Positions 14,307-23,536 are shown, numbered from the stretch's first letter. The stretch is 24,104 bases of DNA from an uncultured Ignavibacteriota bacterium (GCA_937915485.1 CALGII010000215.1:1-24104); one strand, 5' to 3'. The notes: generated from the letters alone by a model not told the origin. Numbers and translations: made by a program.

Positions 14307-16462
14307 TATTTTAGTAGCATTAATTTTTTTACGTCGGTATTGCCTTCAAAATCAATTTTGTAAAAATACATTCCCGACGAGAGCCCCGCCGCATTAAAAA
14401 CAATTTCGTAAGATCCCGCGCTCCTGTTTTCATTCACGAGTGACGCAGCCTCTCTTCCGAGCACGTCAAACACTTTTAACCGAACAAACCCGCTCCTCGG
14501 TATGTCAAACTTTATTGTTGTTGACGGATTGAACGGATTCGGATAATTTTGATGAAGTTTGAATCCTGACGGAACGTTTGAAATTATATTTTCTTCAGTG
14601 GATGTTATGACACTGTAAACAGCGCTCAGTTTCTGTATTCCTCCCGTTCGCATATCGATGACGAAACCCCTGTCAACGGCGATTTCTCCGGCTCCCGCGC
14701 CGCCTGTTATTGAAATCGTAGAAAAGTTCTTGCCTCCGTCGAGCGAAAGGTAAGTGCTTCCGCCGTAACTGCCTGTTAGAACGAACGTCGGGTCTTCCCT
14801 GCAGATTTCCGCCGCCCAGCCCGACCCTGAATTTGTCCTTAAAAGCGACCAGTTGTCTCCGTAATTTGTCGTTCTGTAAATATCCCCGCCGCTCCAGTTC
14901 GTAGCGTACATAATGCTTCTGTCAAAAATTGTATTGCACATCGCGGGTATTTCACTTGATGAAGCGTTGGTGTGAACCTTAGTCCAGTTAACGCCTCCGT
15001 TAACGGTCTTGTAAATGTCACCGAGACCCGAACCGGTAATTCCGTCAGCAATAAAAATGACATTTGAACTGTCGTACATAACCGTTATGTCGCACGGGCT
15101 TCTGAAAGGAAAATTACCGCTGATTTCATTGAAGGTCGCGCCGTTATCCGTTGATTTATAGAATCCGCCGCCGTCGGGCGCGTAATAGAACACCGACGGA
15201 TTGTTCTGGTCAATTTCAAGCGGTGTTCCGTAATTGCTGAAATTAATAGAGAGTATTGTGCTCCAGGTCGTTCCATAATCAGTCGTTCGCAATACTTTGT
15301 CTGGAGAACTTTCTATCGCGCAGAGCCAGATGTTCGTATCGACCGGACTTACAAAAAAATTATGCGCGTTCGTACCCGGAGTGGCGGTTGCTATCTGTGT
15401 CCAGTTGTCGCCCCTGTTCCTGCTTACATAAACCCGATTTCCAAACATACAGAAAAGCGAATTCCTGTCGTAAGGATGACGGCAGAGATTGTTTCCGATA
15501 CCTCCGCTGGTACTTAACTTCGACGTCCAACTGTACGCGACTGTCGTGCCGGGGCTAAGGTTCCAGTTAATTCCCCCGTTAGTGGTTTTTATTATTGCCT
15601 GATTCAGACTGCTCACGGCGAATCCTGTCAAAGAGTCAGAATAATAAATATCTTTTAAATCACCCATCATAGGATTGATTTCGAAATTCAGAAACTTCGA
15701 TGAGCCGTTAGAATTGTTTCTGATGAATCCTCCGCCACCGCATACGTGCGCGTTGTTTATATTGCTTCCCGCGATTCCCCTGATGTCCGAATCAATTCTC
15801 GTATTGACTGTCTGCCAGGGCGAGGCGCCGTATTTCATCAGAAGAGTTCCGTATTCTCCCGTTACCGCGATGCCGCCGGAGAAATATTTCGCTTTAAGAA
15901 GATTTCGAGTCGTTCCGGTTGTTTGCAATACCCAGGTTGCTCCGCCGTCGGAAGTCAGGAACAATTTTCCGTTGTTTCCGGCTACGACCCCGTTTACGCT
16001 GTCACGGAAATGAACGCTGTTATAATTGCCTGCTGCTAAACCTGAGTTTAGGTTAATCCAGTTATTGCCGCCGTTGGTTGTTCGCATAACAATGCCGCTG
16101 TCGCCGCATATATAACCCGTGCTCTTGCTTACGAAATAAACCGAATTTATAGATGCCGAATAACCCGTGCTTATTCCTACGGGATTCATCGAATGTTTGA
16201 ACGTCTTGTAAACGTTTCCGTCAGAACCGGCCAACCAGACCGCGCTGTCAGACGCAAAACAGGATTTGAAGTCGACGCCCGTATTTATAGTGTAAGATGA
16301 GTAAGCCGTGCCGCCGTTTGTCGAACGGAAAATCTTCCCCTGATTTCCCGCAGCAATTACGAACACACCGTCCGGACTGAAAACGGAATTAAATCCCTGC
16401 GAACGCGCAGCGTTGAATGCAGCGATTATAAGCAGTAAAAGCAAAGTTGTCTTGATTCTCAT
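14306..16462 (-). CDS. T9SS-exported BNR/Ycf48-like beta-propeller protein
   Basis: 718 residues from ATG 16462, with AAGGA just upstream. Signal peptide ~1-21. Roughly ten Asp-box (S/T-x-D/N-x-G-x-x-W/F) motifs are spread along residues 45-610, for example TNGGNNW, SDGGATW, TNGGINW, RNRGDNW, TDYGTTW, TDNGATF, VNGGVNW, TNYGDNW and LDGGKNF. This predicts one or two propellers of the Ycf48/sortilin/sialidase-like superfamily. Such domains often bind proteins or glycans; no catalytic residues could be assigned. The C-terminal ~83 residues are the T9SS tail (LHQNYPNPFNP... M-L-L-K). It is cotranscribed with the downstream C-x-C-H protein, and the two may act as partners outside the cell (inference). 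Confidence 0.9.
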   Translation of the reverse strand: MRIKTTLLLLLIIAAFNAARSQGFNSVFSPDGVFVIAAGNQGKIFRSTNGGTAYSSYTINTGVDFKSCFASDSAVWLAGSDGNVYKTFKHSMNPVGISTGYSASINSVYFVSKSTGYICGDSGIVMRTTNGGNNWINLNSGLAAGNYNSVHFRDSVNGVVAGNNGKLFLTSDGGATWVLQTTGTTRNLLKAKYFSGGIAVTGEYGTLLMKYGASPWQTVNTRIDSDIRGIAGSNINNAHVCGGGGFIRNNSNGSSKFLNFEINPMMGDLKDIYYSDSLTGFAVSSLNQAIIKTTNGGINWNLSPGTTVAYSWTSKLSTSGGIGNNLCRHPYDRNSLFCMFGNRVYVSRNRGDNWTQIATATPGTNAHNFFVSPVDTNIWLCAIESSPDKVLRTTDYGTTWSTILSINFSNYGTPLEIDQNNPSVFYYAPDGGGFYKSTDNGATFNEISGNFPFRSPCDITVMYDSSNVIFIADGITGSGLGDIYKTVNGGVNWTKVHTNASSSEIPAMCNTIFDRSIMYATNWSGGDIYRTTNYGDNWSLLRTNSGSGWAAEICREDPTFVLTGSYGGSTYLSLDGGKNFSTISITGGAGAGEIAVDRGFVIDMRTGGIQKLSAVYSVITSTEENIISNVPSGFKLHQNYPNPFNPSTTIKFDIPRSGFVRLKVFDVLGREAASLVNENRSAGSYEIVFNAAGLSSGMYFYKIDFEGNTDVKKLMLLK

Positions 16463-16552
16463 TGTCCTTCGGAACTAATTTTCAAAATTTGTTATTAAAA
16501 CATTTGAAAGGCAATTAAAATTATCAAATGATAAAAACTTTTTTTATAAAAC
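16463..16552. promoter_or_regulatory. 90-bp AT-rich divergent region
   Basis: This separates the starts of two divergently transcribed T9SS-tailed genes. It is rich in A and T runs. No clear promoter elements or operators can be distinguished. Confidence 0.3.
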
Positions 16553-19078
16553 TTGAGTTGTCACGGATTTAAAATAAGGCGGGTTAAAATAAAAGATTAT
16601 TTAATTAATACGTTAAATTATCTTCGCGTTCTTACCGTGACTTTTATTTTATTTTTTTCCGTGAGTGAAATTTTTGCTCAAAGCACTTTCAATACTCCGA
16701 TTGTATTCGTTTCCAGGAATCATCTCACGGGTGGAAACATATTGTTTCCGTCCGCAGGGCTTCTTCCGGGAATGGGGCCTCATTCGAGATTCTCCGTAAC
16801 GGGTGGCAGGCTTCTGGTTCGGGAAGCCGACTGTTCGCTCAGGACTTTGATTGACAGCACGATGATTTTCGACGGCGTGAGAATAATAGATGTTCAGCAG
16901 CCTTGCGTGAACTGGGACGGCATAAGAATTCTTTTTTCAGGTATAGAAAGCAGGGACAGTTCCTGGCGTATTTATGAAATCAGGAAAGACGGAACGGGAT
17001 TCAGAAAAATCACGAAAACGGACAGAAACATAAACCTCACGCAATTCGGTCCTGCCGCGTATAGGTTTTTTAAATATGATGACATTGATCCCGTTTATAC
17101 GTCGGACGGTAAAATCGTTTTTGCTTCCACGCGGTTTCCGACGGTCTCACAGTTCGGCTCCGTGCTTGTCACGAACCTTTTCATAATGGATTCGACGGGA
17201 CAAAACATTTACAGAATTACATCTGAAAGAAACGGCGCCGAAAAGCCAACTATCGACCCGCGGACAGGAAAAATTGTTTTCTCGAGGTGGTGGCTTAATA
17301 TAGATATGCCGAGCAATGTAACGCCTTCAGGATTGACGAGGAATCCCGGCGAATCGCTTTCTGAGGATATCGGCAATCTCTGGCAGGCTAACATAATAAA
17401 TCCCGACGGAGATCAGTTAAGATTTTACTCCGGCGACGCGAGAAAGAGAAATACACTTTTCGCATACCGACCGAGAATTGATTTGAACGGCGATTTGTAT
17501 GGAATATATGTCCCGCACCTTCCGATGGTTAATACAGGAGGAAGCAGCGGAATCAGATACTATCCTAACGGATTCTCAGAATACAGTATTATAGCCGGCG
17601 TTGATACATCAACGGCGCTTTACGTGTTGAATCCGCCGTCATCAGGGACACACCAGCCGCCGTATTCAACAGACCCGCTTCCTCTGAATGACGGAAGAAT
17701 TCTGTTTTCCCGCGCGAACAGCGTCGAACTTCAGGACTACGGAATTTTTGTCTGCAATAAAAACGGTACGGGGATTTCGCCCGTTGCCGATTTGCAGGGA
17801 ACGCTTGAACTCAACGCGGAACTCCTGATACCAAGAATCAAGCCGCCCGTTCCTCCTTACGTTCCTGATTTTGATACAAACAAAGTTCCGCCGACTTCGA
17901 ATCCGGCTACGTTTTTTCAGGGCGGATTTTTCCGCTTCGATAATCTGAATATTTACGCGAATGCTCCTGTTGATGCTCCAGTTGACGACGCTCCGCCGTT
18001 GACCAAAAACGCGAAGTTCAGGTTCTTTATGAATTTTCAGCGACAGAATCCGGACGGTCTTGACCAGCCGATTCTCCTGAAAGAAATAACTGTCAATTAT
18101 GACGGCAAAATAGCGCAGCAGGAAATTCCCGCGAACGTTCCATTGTTTGAACAACTCGTTGATTCAAACGGCAAAATCGTCGTGAACGGTTTGGGCAAAA
18201 TCGCTCACGTGACGGGTATGAATTACGACAAGAACGCCGCAGGAACGAAATGCGTTGGATGCCACGCTGGTCATTCGCTGATGACGGTTCCGCCTAACAA
18301 CACCGAAGCGCAATTCACAAACTTCTCAACCTCGGCATACGTTACGCAAAGCAGTTACAGGCAAGCCGGCAGGATAAAGTATTTCGGAAAATATGCCGCT
18401 GACAGATGCGCGAGGAATGTTGATCTATCCGTTAACTGGATTGCGTCGGGCGGAAACAACGAATATGTTGAATTGCAATGGCCGCTCCCATTGGACATAC
18501 GCGAGATTAAACTCTACAATATTTTTCCGAACGCGTCGAACAGTACAAACATACAGGTGAACGACTGTGAAATAATCCTGTATAATTCCGGCCGGGAAGC
18601 CGGACATATTCTTTCCACCGGACCGCTTGATGTAAACGGTAAATCGGTTTATCTCAACCCTTACGTAACTGCTGACAGGATGAAAATAATTGTAAAAAGT
18701 TTTTCAGGAACGGTTGACGGAATATCATCTGCAGGACTAGCCGAAGTAGAAACAATTTCGAGAGTCTCGGTTTATCAAACAGGAGTGATTAAAGAAGAAT
18801 CCGCCGTGTCGGATTTTTATCTCAGCCAGAATTATCCTAATCCGTTCAATCCGTCAACGAAGATAAAATTCTCGGTTGACGTTTCAGAAAACAGTTTTGT
18901 AATTTTGAAAATTTATGACATTGCGGGCAGGGAAGTCGCCTCGTTAGTAAACGGAAAAATCGCAAATGGTGAGCACGAAGTTACATTCGACGGCAGCGGA
19001 CTCCCGTCAGGTTTATATTTTTGCAGACTTACAACAGGGAACAAAACAATCGTCAGGAAAATGATTCTTGTAAAATAA
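16553..19078 (+). CDS. T9SS-exported PD40 propeller, monoheme (CxxCH) and discoidin-like domain protein
   Basis: 841 residues. An in-frame stop at 16547 leaves TTG 16553 as the only usual start ahead of the signal peptide (core ~29-42, S-E-I-F-A-Q). The N-terminal ~400 residues carry TolB/PD40-type strands (SDGKIVFASTR, RTGKIVFSRWW, NDGRILFSRAN), with overall resemblance to the propeller of hydrazine-synthase-alpha-like proteins. A heme c motif C567-V-G-C570-H571 follows in GTKCVGCHAGHSLM. Residues ~600-750 look like an F5/8 type C (discoidin) domain: VDLSVNWIASGGNNEYVELQWPL-type strands with DIREIKLYN. The T9SS tail (LSQNYPNPFNP... M-I-L-V-K) ends the protein. Electron transfer or ligand binding outside the cell is inferred. 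A hydrazine synthase activity is not implied. Confidence 0.88.
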   Translation: MSCHGFKIRRVKIKDYLINTLNYLRVLTVTFILFFSVSEIFAQSTFNTPIVFVSRNHLTGGNILFPSAGLLPGMGPHSRFSVTGGRLLVREADCSLRTLIDSTMIFDGVRIIDVQQPCVNWDGIRILFSGIESRDSSWRIYEIRKDGTGFRKITKTDRNINLTQFGPAAYRFFKYDDIDPVYTSDGKIVFASTRFPTVSQFGSVLVTNLFIMDSTGQNIYRITSERNGAEKPTIDPRTGKIVFSRWWLNIDMPSNVTPSGLTRNPGESLSEDIGNLWQANIINPDGDQLRFYSGDARKRNTLFAYRPRIDLNGDLYGIYVPHLPMVNTGGSSGIRYYPNGFSEYSIIAGVDTSTALYVLNPPSSGTHQPPYSTDPLPLNDGRILFSRANSVELQDYGIFVCNKNGTGISPVADLQGTLELNAELLIPRIKPPVPPYVPDFDTNKVPPTSNPATFFQGGFFRFDNLNIYANAPVDAPVDDAPPLTKNAKFRFFMNFQRQNPDGLDQPILLKEITVNYDGKIAQQEIPANVPLFEQLVDSNGKIVVNGLGKIAHVTGMNYDKNAAGTKCVGCHAGHSLMTVPPNNTEAQFTNFSTSAYVTQSSYRQAGRIKYFGKYAADRCARNVDLSVNWIASGGNNEYVELQWPLPLDIREIKLYNIFPNASNSTNIQVNDCEIILYNSGREAGHILSTGPLDVNGKSVYLNPYVTADRMKIIVKSFSGTVDGISSAGLAEVETISRVSVYQTGVIKEESAVSDFYLSQNYPNPFNPSTKIKFSVDVSENSFVILKIYDIAGREVASLVNGKIANGEHEVTFDGSGLPSGLYFCRLTTGNKTIVRKMILVK

Positions 19079-19172
19079 TAGAAATACCCTTTTTCATGGC
19101 AGTATGTTTGTTTGAACATATTTTATTGGATCTGCGGAAGTATTTCAGCATAAAAATAGGTATTGGCGAAAA

Positions 19173-19199
19173 AAAACGGGGAAATATTTTCCCCGTTTT
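19173..19199. terminator. Bidirectional rho-independent terminator between convergent genes
   Basis: AAAACGGGGAAA (19173-19184), loop TAT, TTTCCCCGTTTT (19188-19199): a perfect 12-bp stem with A/T runs on both sides. It serves the heme protein gene ending at 19078 and the peptidase gene ending at 19222. Confidence 0.9.
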
Positions 19200-19221
19200 C
19201 TTCAGTATCTAAATCTGAGTT

Positions 19222-21309
19222 TTATTTTATCAATATCATTCTCATCGTCTTGTCGAAGGACGCAGATGACATTCTGTAAACATACACGCCGCTCGAAAGC
19301 GATGATGCATCAAAATCGTAAATATACTTGCCGGGCTGAACCTTGCCGTTTACCAATACCGCTACTTCGCGTCCGAGAAGGTCATAAACTTTTATCGAAA
19401 CGAATTCGGTTTTCGGAACAGAATATTCAATCTTTGTCGTCGGATTGAACGGATTCGGATAATTCTGATTTAGTTCGAATGTCTTCGGAATTTCATTTTC
19501 GTTGTTTGCAAGACCTGTTCCGGTAGTAAGTTCGAATCTCGTGTTCGCTCTTCCCGGAGGAGCCGTGGAGCCCGACCAGGATGTGGTGTTGCATCCAGAG
19601 GAAGAGGATAAATCGCCGTACCTGCCCCAATACATTCCCGTTGCGGGAGTGCTGTAAACCGGAGAGAATTCGGTGTATGATGAATTGTCGTAACATACTT
19701 CAACCAGCAGGTTACCGCCCGTGTAATAGAATGGAGTTGTCAGCGTAATCATCTGCCATCCCGTACCCGGAACTACGTATGATGTAGGGTTGTAACAGGT
19801 TGTCCATCCGGTTGTTACAAATCCCGTTAGCGATGTCATCGTCGTGTTCTGCATGCTGATTTTAAAACTGTTCATCGCGCCCGGGTCGGCTGTAATCACG
19901 TCGAAACCAATTTTCATTATGAACATGTTTGTGTAGCCCATCTCTGTTCCGGTGTAAAGATACTGTGTCCTTCCGTCCATCCAGTAAGTCGTGAACGGGA
20001 AGTTTGATGAAGTCGTACCCGTGCCCACCGTAACAGAATAAGTGTTCCCGACTAGGTATTCGAATTTTGTCGCAGGAGGCGTCGTTCCCGGCGGATTCAA
20101 ACCTGAACCGCCTGCCGGTAATGTCGCTACTATTGAGCCCGCTGAATCCTGCGCCGCCAGATAATATCTAACAGATGTTCCCATCGGCTGACCTGGAATC
20201 GTGAATTTGAAAGTATCCTGATTCGTATAATTCGGATTTATGTAATTAAATGAACCGTTGTTCACGCTGAAATAGAGTCTCGGCTGATTCACTCCAGTAG
20301 CTATTTTCATTGAAGATTTAATCGTGGCAGTAACAACTCTCGGCGAAGTTATCGGTCCGGACGATAGCGGCGTGTGGGCAATTGTAATCTTGAAGTCGCC
20401 CGCTATTGTTACGAGCGCCGCTACACCCGCTTTTATCATCTTTATGAAATACGGTTTATTCAGAGAAAGATACGTGTCATTTACAGTGTGATAGTAAGGC
20501 GTGAAATCGCTGTTGTCTTCAATCGCGAGTATTGCCTTGTATCCCTTGTTCTGAAATGACTGATGGTCGCTTCCGCCGTTCAGTGACGTCGTTACCTGCG
20601 GAACGAGAGTCGGCTGATAAAGAGTGACTATCTGAGCGAAATCGTTTGCGAGCGGTGTCGAAGCGGTGTTTGTATTTATATCAAGCGCCCCGTCGTTGTT
20701 TCCGTCGTACGCTATCATGTCGAAATTTAAAACCGCGATGATTGAATCTCCAAGCCTGTACGCCGTATCAGCGTATGCCTTGCTTCCGTACAATCCGCGT
20801 TCTTCTTCATCCCAGGCCGCGAATATAATTGTGTACGGAAGATTTATGTTCTTGAGTATCCTTGCCGCTTCAATAACTGCAACCGTGCCTGAGGCGTTGT
20901 CGTCAGACCCGGGAGCGGTTGTACCGGACGGCATGTCATCGTAATGTCCGCAAATTATAACATATTGATTCGGATATTTCGTACCAGTTTTCTTTGCGAG
21001 AACATTGGTAATTGTGGAATTAATGTTCTGATACCAGGTTGTCAGACCGAATTCCTGAAACCTTTCGTATATGTACTGTGATGCTTTGATGTTTCCCTGT
21101 GTGGCATAATGTCTTGATGTTATAGTATAAGGCGCGCCGCCTATTACACAGGCGGTGTCTCCGCACAAATGCCTTTCAAATTTGTAAACAGAATCGGCAT
21201 TTACCATATTCATTACTGACGCTACAAAAGAGTTGTATGAAACCTGAGCGTTTAGGGAAAAAGTTGTTGCAAGAACTAAAAGTGTAAGCAGAATTTTGAT
21301 TTTCCTCAT
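19222..21309 (-). CDS. T9SS-exported M28-family zinc metallopeptidase (aminopeptidase-like)
   Basis: 695 residues from ATG 21309 with a signal peptide (~1-21, F-S-L-N-A-Q). The M28 di-zinc site is complete: H122 (CGHYDD), D137 (GSDDNASG), general base E169 and ligand E170 (WDEEERGLYGS), D197 (LNFDMIAYDG) and H274 (YYHTVND). The catalytic domain spans ~30-300. Residues ~305-600 are beta-rich, of unknown type, Thr/Gly/Pro-rich and include G-S-G-L-N-P-P-G-T-T-P-P. The T9SS tail (LNQNYPNPFNP... M-I-L-I-K) follows. Secreted M28 enzymes usually remove N-terminal residues from peptides, so a role in scavenging extracellular protein is likely. Substrate preference cannot be read from the sequence. 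Confidence 0.95.
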   Translation of the reverse strand: MRKIKILLTLLVLATTFSLNAQVSYNSFVASVMNMVNADSVYKFERHLCGDTACVIGGAPYTITSRHYATQGNIKASQYIYERFQEFGLTTWYQNINSTITNVLAKKTGTKYPNQYVIICGHYDDMPSGTTAPGSDDNASGTVAVIEAARILKNINLPYTIIFAAWDEEERGLYGSKAYADTAYRLGDSIIAVLNFDMIAYDGNNDGALDINTNTASTPLANDFAQIVTLYQPTLVPQVTTSLNGGSDHQSFQNKGYKAILAIEDNSDFTPYYHTVNDTYLSLNKPYFIKMIKAGVAALVTIAGDFKITIAHTPLSSGPITSPRVVTATIKSSMKIATGVNQPRLYFSVNNGSFNYINPNYTNQDTFKFTIPGQPMGTSVRYYLAAQDSAGSIVATLPAGGSGLNPPGTTPPATKFEYLVGNTYSVTVGTGTTSSNFPFTTYWMDGRTQYLYTGTEMGYTNMFIMKIGFDVITADPGAMNSFKISMQNTTMTSLTGFVTTGWTTCYNPTSYVVPGTGWQMITLTTPFYYTGGNLLVEVCYDNSSYTEFSPVYSTPATGMYWGRYGDLSSSSGCNTTSWSGSTAPPGRANTRFELTTGTGLANNENEIPKTFELNQNYPNPFNPTTKIEYSVPKTEFVSIKVYDLLGREVAVLVNGKVQPGKYIYDFDASSLSSGVYVYRMSSASFDKTMRMILIK

Positions 21310-21466
21310 GAGATAAATATTATTTGCATAAAATTAACTCTTTTATTTTTAAACCGAAATACAATAAAATCTGCTTCGGGATTTTTGAAACACATATAAA
21401 TATAAAGGACTTAAGAGTAATACAGGTGCAAATCGCGAAATTTCAAACCTACTTTCCTTATACACA

Positions 21467-21497
21467 AAATCCCCGTCTTAAACGGGGATTTTGTTTT
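21467..21497. terminator. Rho-independent terminator
   Basis: AAATCCCCGT (21467-21476), loop CTTAA, ACGGGGATTT (21482-21491), then TTGTTTT on the plus strand and a short T run on the minus strand. It lies 27 bases beyond the stop of the minus-strand DUF2341 gene, so it most likely ends that gene. Confidence 0.8.
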
Positions 21498-21517
21498 AAA
21501 AAAACGCTCTTCAAAAA

Positions 21518-22984
21518 TTATTTCACGAGAACCATTCTCTTTATATCGCTGTTCTTGCCTGCGGTGAGTTTGTAGAAGTATATTCCGCTCGCGAGGCTTG
21601 AAGCGTCAAATTCAATTTCATAATATCCCGCTTCATACTTTCCGTTAATCAGTTTTGCTACCTCCCTGCCGGCGATGTCAAATACTATTAGTTCGGCAAA
21701 AGCGTCTTTCGGCAAATCGAAGCGAATCGTGGTTGAAGGATTGAACGGATTCGGATAATTTTGGGACAAAGAAAACTTTGCGGGAATACCGGTCACGGGT
21801 TGCTCAATTTTTACGGGTGTACAACTGGCAACCACGCTGTATCCGCTTATTCTCGGCGAGCAGTATCTGTCCGCCGTGCGTACCCAGAAATAATACGTTG
21901 TGCCGTTCGTCAAACCTGTCGCGGTGTATGTCGTGTCAGGATGATTTGTTGAGCCGATAAATGTTGACGTGGACGGATTGTTCGTCGTGTTCCTGTATAA
22001 TCCGTACTGATACATATCAAATTCAAGGTTCTTCCTCCATTTCAAGAGCGCCTGCTGATTTCCCGGAAGCGCGGTCAGGTTGAGAGGAATAGCGGGAGTT
22101 ACCGTGTCCGCAGGGGGCAGAACAGTAAATGTCGGAGCGGGCGTTACATTCTGTTTAGTGTAATAAAGAAAATCAGGCGTACCGTAATGCATGCCGGAAA
22201 CAATGCTTGTCGGGAATGTATTCTGCGTACAGGAATTCGCGTATCTCATATCTCCGAATGTGAGATGCTGTCCTATCTGCGTACTATTTCCGTAATAATA
22301 CATATCGCCCGAGCCGTTGAACAGCGCGATTATGTACTGCTGTCCTGACATAAGCCATAAAGGATTTGTAACGGCGTTATAATTGTAAACTGTCGCCGTG
22401 CCCGCATCCACCTGTATCTGGCCAAGAATCGCCTGCGTATTGAAGTCAAATAAAGTTACATACCTTTGCGTGGCGTTGGGTATTCTCTTGCCCATATAAG
22501 CGAGAAGCACATCTTCATTCGCCGTAAATCTGAAACCACGTTGGCAGTTGCTGACGGTGTTTGTGGACGATACAACGACGCTGTCTGTTGCCGAGTGCGG
22601 TCCGTAAAAAACGCTGAGAGTTGAAATGTTCGTCGCGGACGGATTTCCGTAATAAAGATATATGAGCGCGGAGTCGTTCGCTCCTAAAGACGGTACGTTT
22701 ACCCATATAACGGTCGTGTCTGTGTTAAGACTTTTCTCGACCCAGTGGTCGCGAAATGTCGTTCCTCCGCATAACGTGGCAAACCTGATGTCTTTTCCGT
22801 CCGCCTGCATCCATCCTGCTGATATCAGAGCCTGGGTGTTTATAACGAGCCTGACCTGTACGTTGGTCAGAGATGTTGCAGTGTTATTCTTGATATAAAT
22901 AGGATTTTCATATTTATATTGAGAATAAGAAACTGCTGACATAAAAATGCTGATAATAAATAGAACGGTGATTACTCTTTTCAT
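21518..22984 (-). CDS. T9SS-exported DUF2341 and fibronectin type III protein
   Basis: 488 residues from ATG 22984, with a strong AGGAGG four bases upstream. Signal peptide ~1-21 (V-S-Y-S-Q). Residues ~24-120 fit DUF2341 (YENPIYIKNNTATSLTNVQVRL, GKDIRFA, SALIYLYYGNPSA), a beta-sandwich common in secreted binding proteins. A second beta region follows at ~125-280. A fibronectin type III domain lies at ~292-395 (P-L-N-L-T-A-L-P-G...LLKWRKN, then TYTATGLTNGTTYYFWVRTAD). The T9SS tail (LSQNYPNPFNP... M-V-L-V-K) ends it. No catalytic motif is visible, so adhesion or carbohydrate binding is the likeliest role. Confidence 0.9.
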   Translation of the reverse strand: MKRVITVLFIISIFMSAVSYSQYKYENPIYIKNNTATSLTNVQVRLVINTQALISAGWMQADGKDIRFATLCGGTTFRDHWVEKSLNTDTTVIWVNVPSLGANDSALIYLYYGNPSATNISTLSVFYGPHSATDSVVVSSTNTVSNCQRGFRFTANEDVLLAYMGKRIPNATQRYVTLFDFNTQAILGQIQVDAGTATVYNYNAVTNPLWLMSGQQYIIALFNGSGDMYYYGNSTQIGQHLTFGDMRYANSCTQNTFPTSIVSGMHYGTPDFLYYTKQNVTPAPTFTVLPPADTVTPAIPLNLTALPGNQQALLKWRKNLEFDMYQYGLYRNTTNNPSTSTFIGSTNHPDTTYTATGLTNGTTYYFWVRTADRYCSPRISGYSVVASCTPVKIEQPVTGIPAKFSLSQNYPNPFNPSTTIRFDLPKDAFAELIVFDIAGREVAKLINGKYEAGYYEIEFDASSLASGIYFYKLTAGKNSDIKRMVLVK

Positions 22985-23536
22985 TTAACCTCCTGTTAAA
23001 ATAATTTATAAAAGACCACGATTGAAATGCCGGCGTGATTTACACTGTTTGTTGATTAACTGGGATTCTCAATGTATTTCTGCACAAACAATTTAACTTG
23101 TGTATGCACGAAATCTTATTGTGTGTATGACCTGCGGAGGTTTGAAAATAAGTATGCAGGATGTTTACTTATTCTAATTACCTTGTCAATGCTAAACTTT
23201 AATAATATCATATTTATAGTCAAGTATAATAATTGTAACCGTAATTTCCTCTATAGCGCGAAGTTTATATTCTGAGACTATCCTTTAGGGGTTTTTGTGA
23301 TAACTTTGATAATAAAGTACCGATATCGGCTTAATTTTCCGTCCCCGATTTCTGAATCTTCCCTGATTCTCTATATAATATATCTCGACAAAACATAGTT
23401 GCGGCACTACTAATGTTTTGGTTCTTTTCGAAAAAATCCGCCGTTTTATTCATATTTGTATTCTGTTCTTTGGCAGGGAAATTGTATTAAAATTGTTAAT
23501 ATTATTATTTAAATTTAATTCTGAGGAGTTATTGGA
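22985..23536. other. 552-bp intergenic region without a convincing gene
   Basis: The region separates two divergent secreted-protein genes and is strongly AT-rich. I see a 10-bp palindrome CCGATATCGG (23320-23329), a TTTTCGAAAA palindrome (~23425-23434) and a TATAAT-like hexamer at 23374-23379 without a good -35 partner. A 67-codon open frame at 23072-23275 has no ribosome site and atypical composition, so it is not called. Its length leaves room for a regulatory leader or small RNA, but nothing specific can be supported. Confidence 0.4.

Noticed and set aside
17666..18154. 162-codon minus-strand open frame inside the heme protein gene
   Set aside because: It is antisense to the CDS, is rich in Arg/Val from complementary codons and shows no domain.
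16553..19078. Hydrazine synthase (anammox) activity
   Set aside because: Only the propeller-plus-heme plan is reminiscent; the other subunits are absent and the T9SS tail and discoidin-like part do not fit.
23072..23275. 67-codon plus-strand open frame in the long intergenic region
   Set aside because: No ribosome site, Cys/Asn/Tyr-rich composition as expected from AT-rich non-coding DNA, and no recognisable motif.
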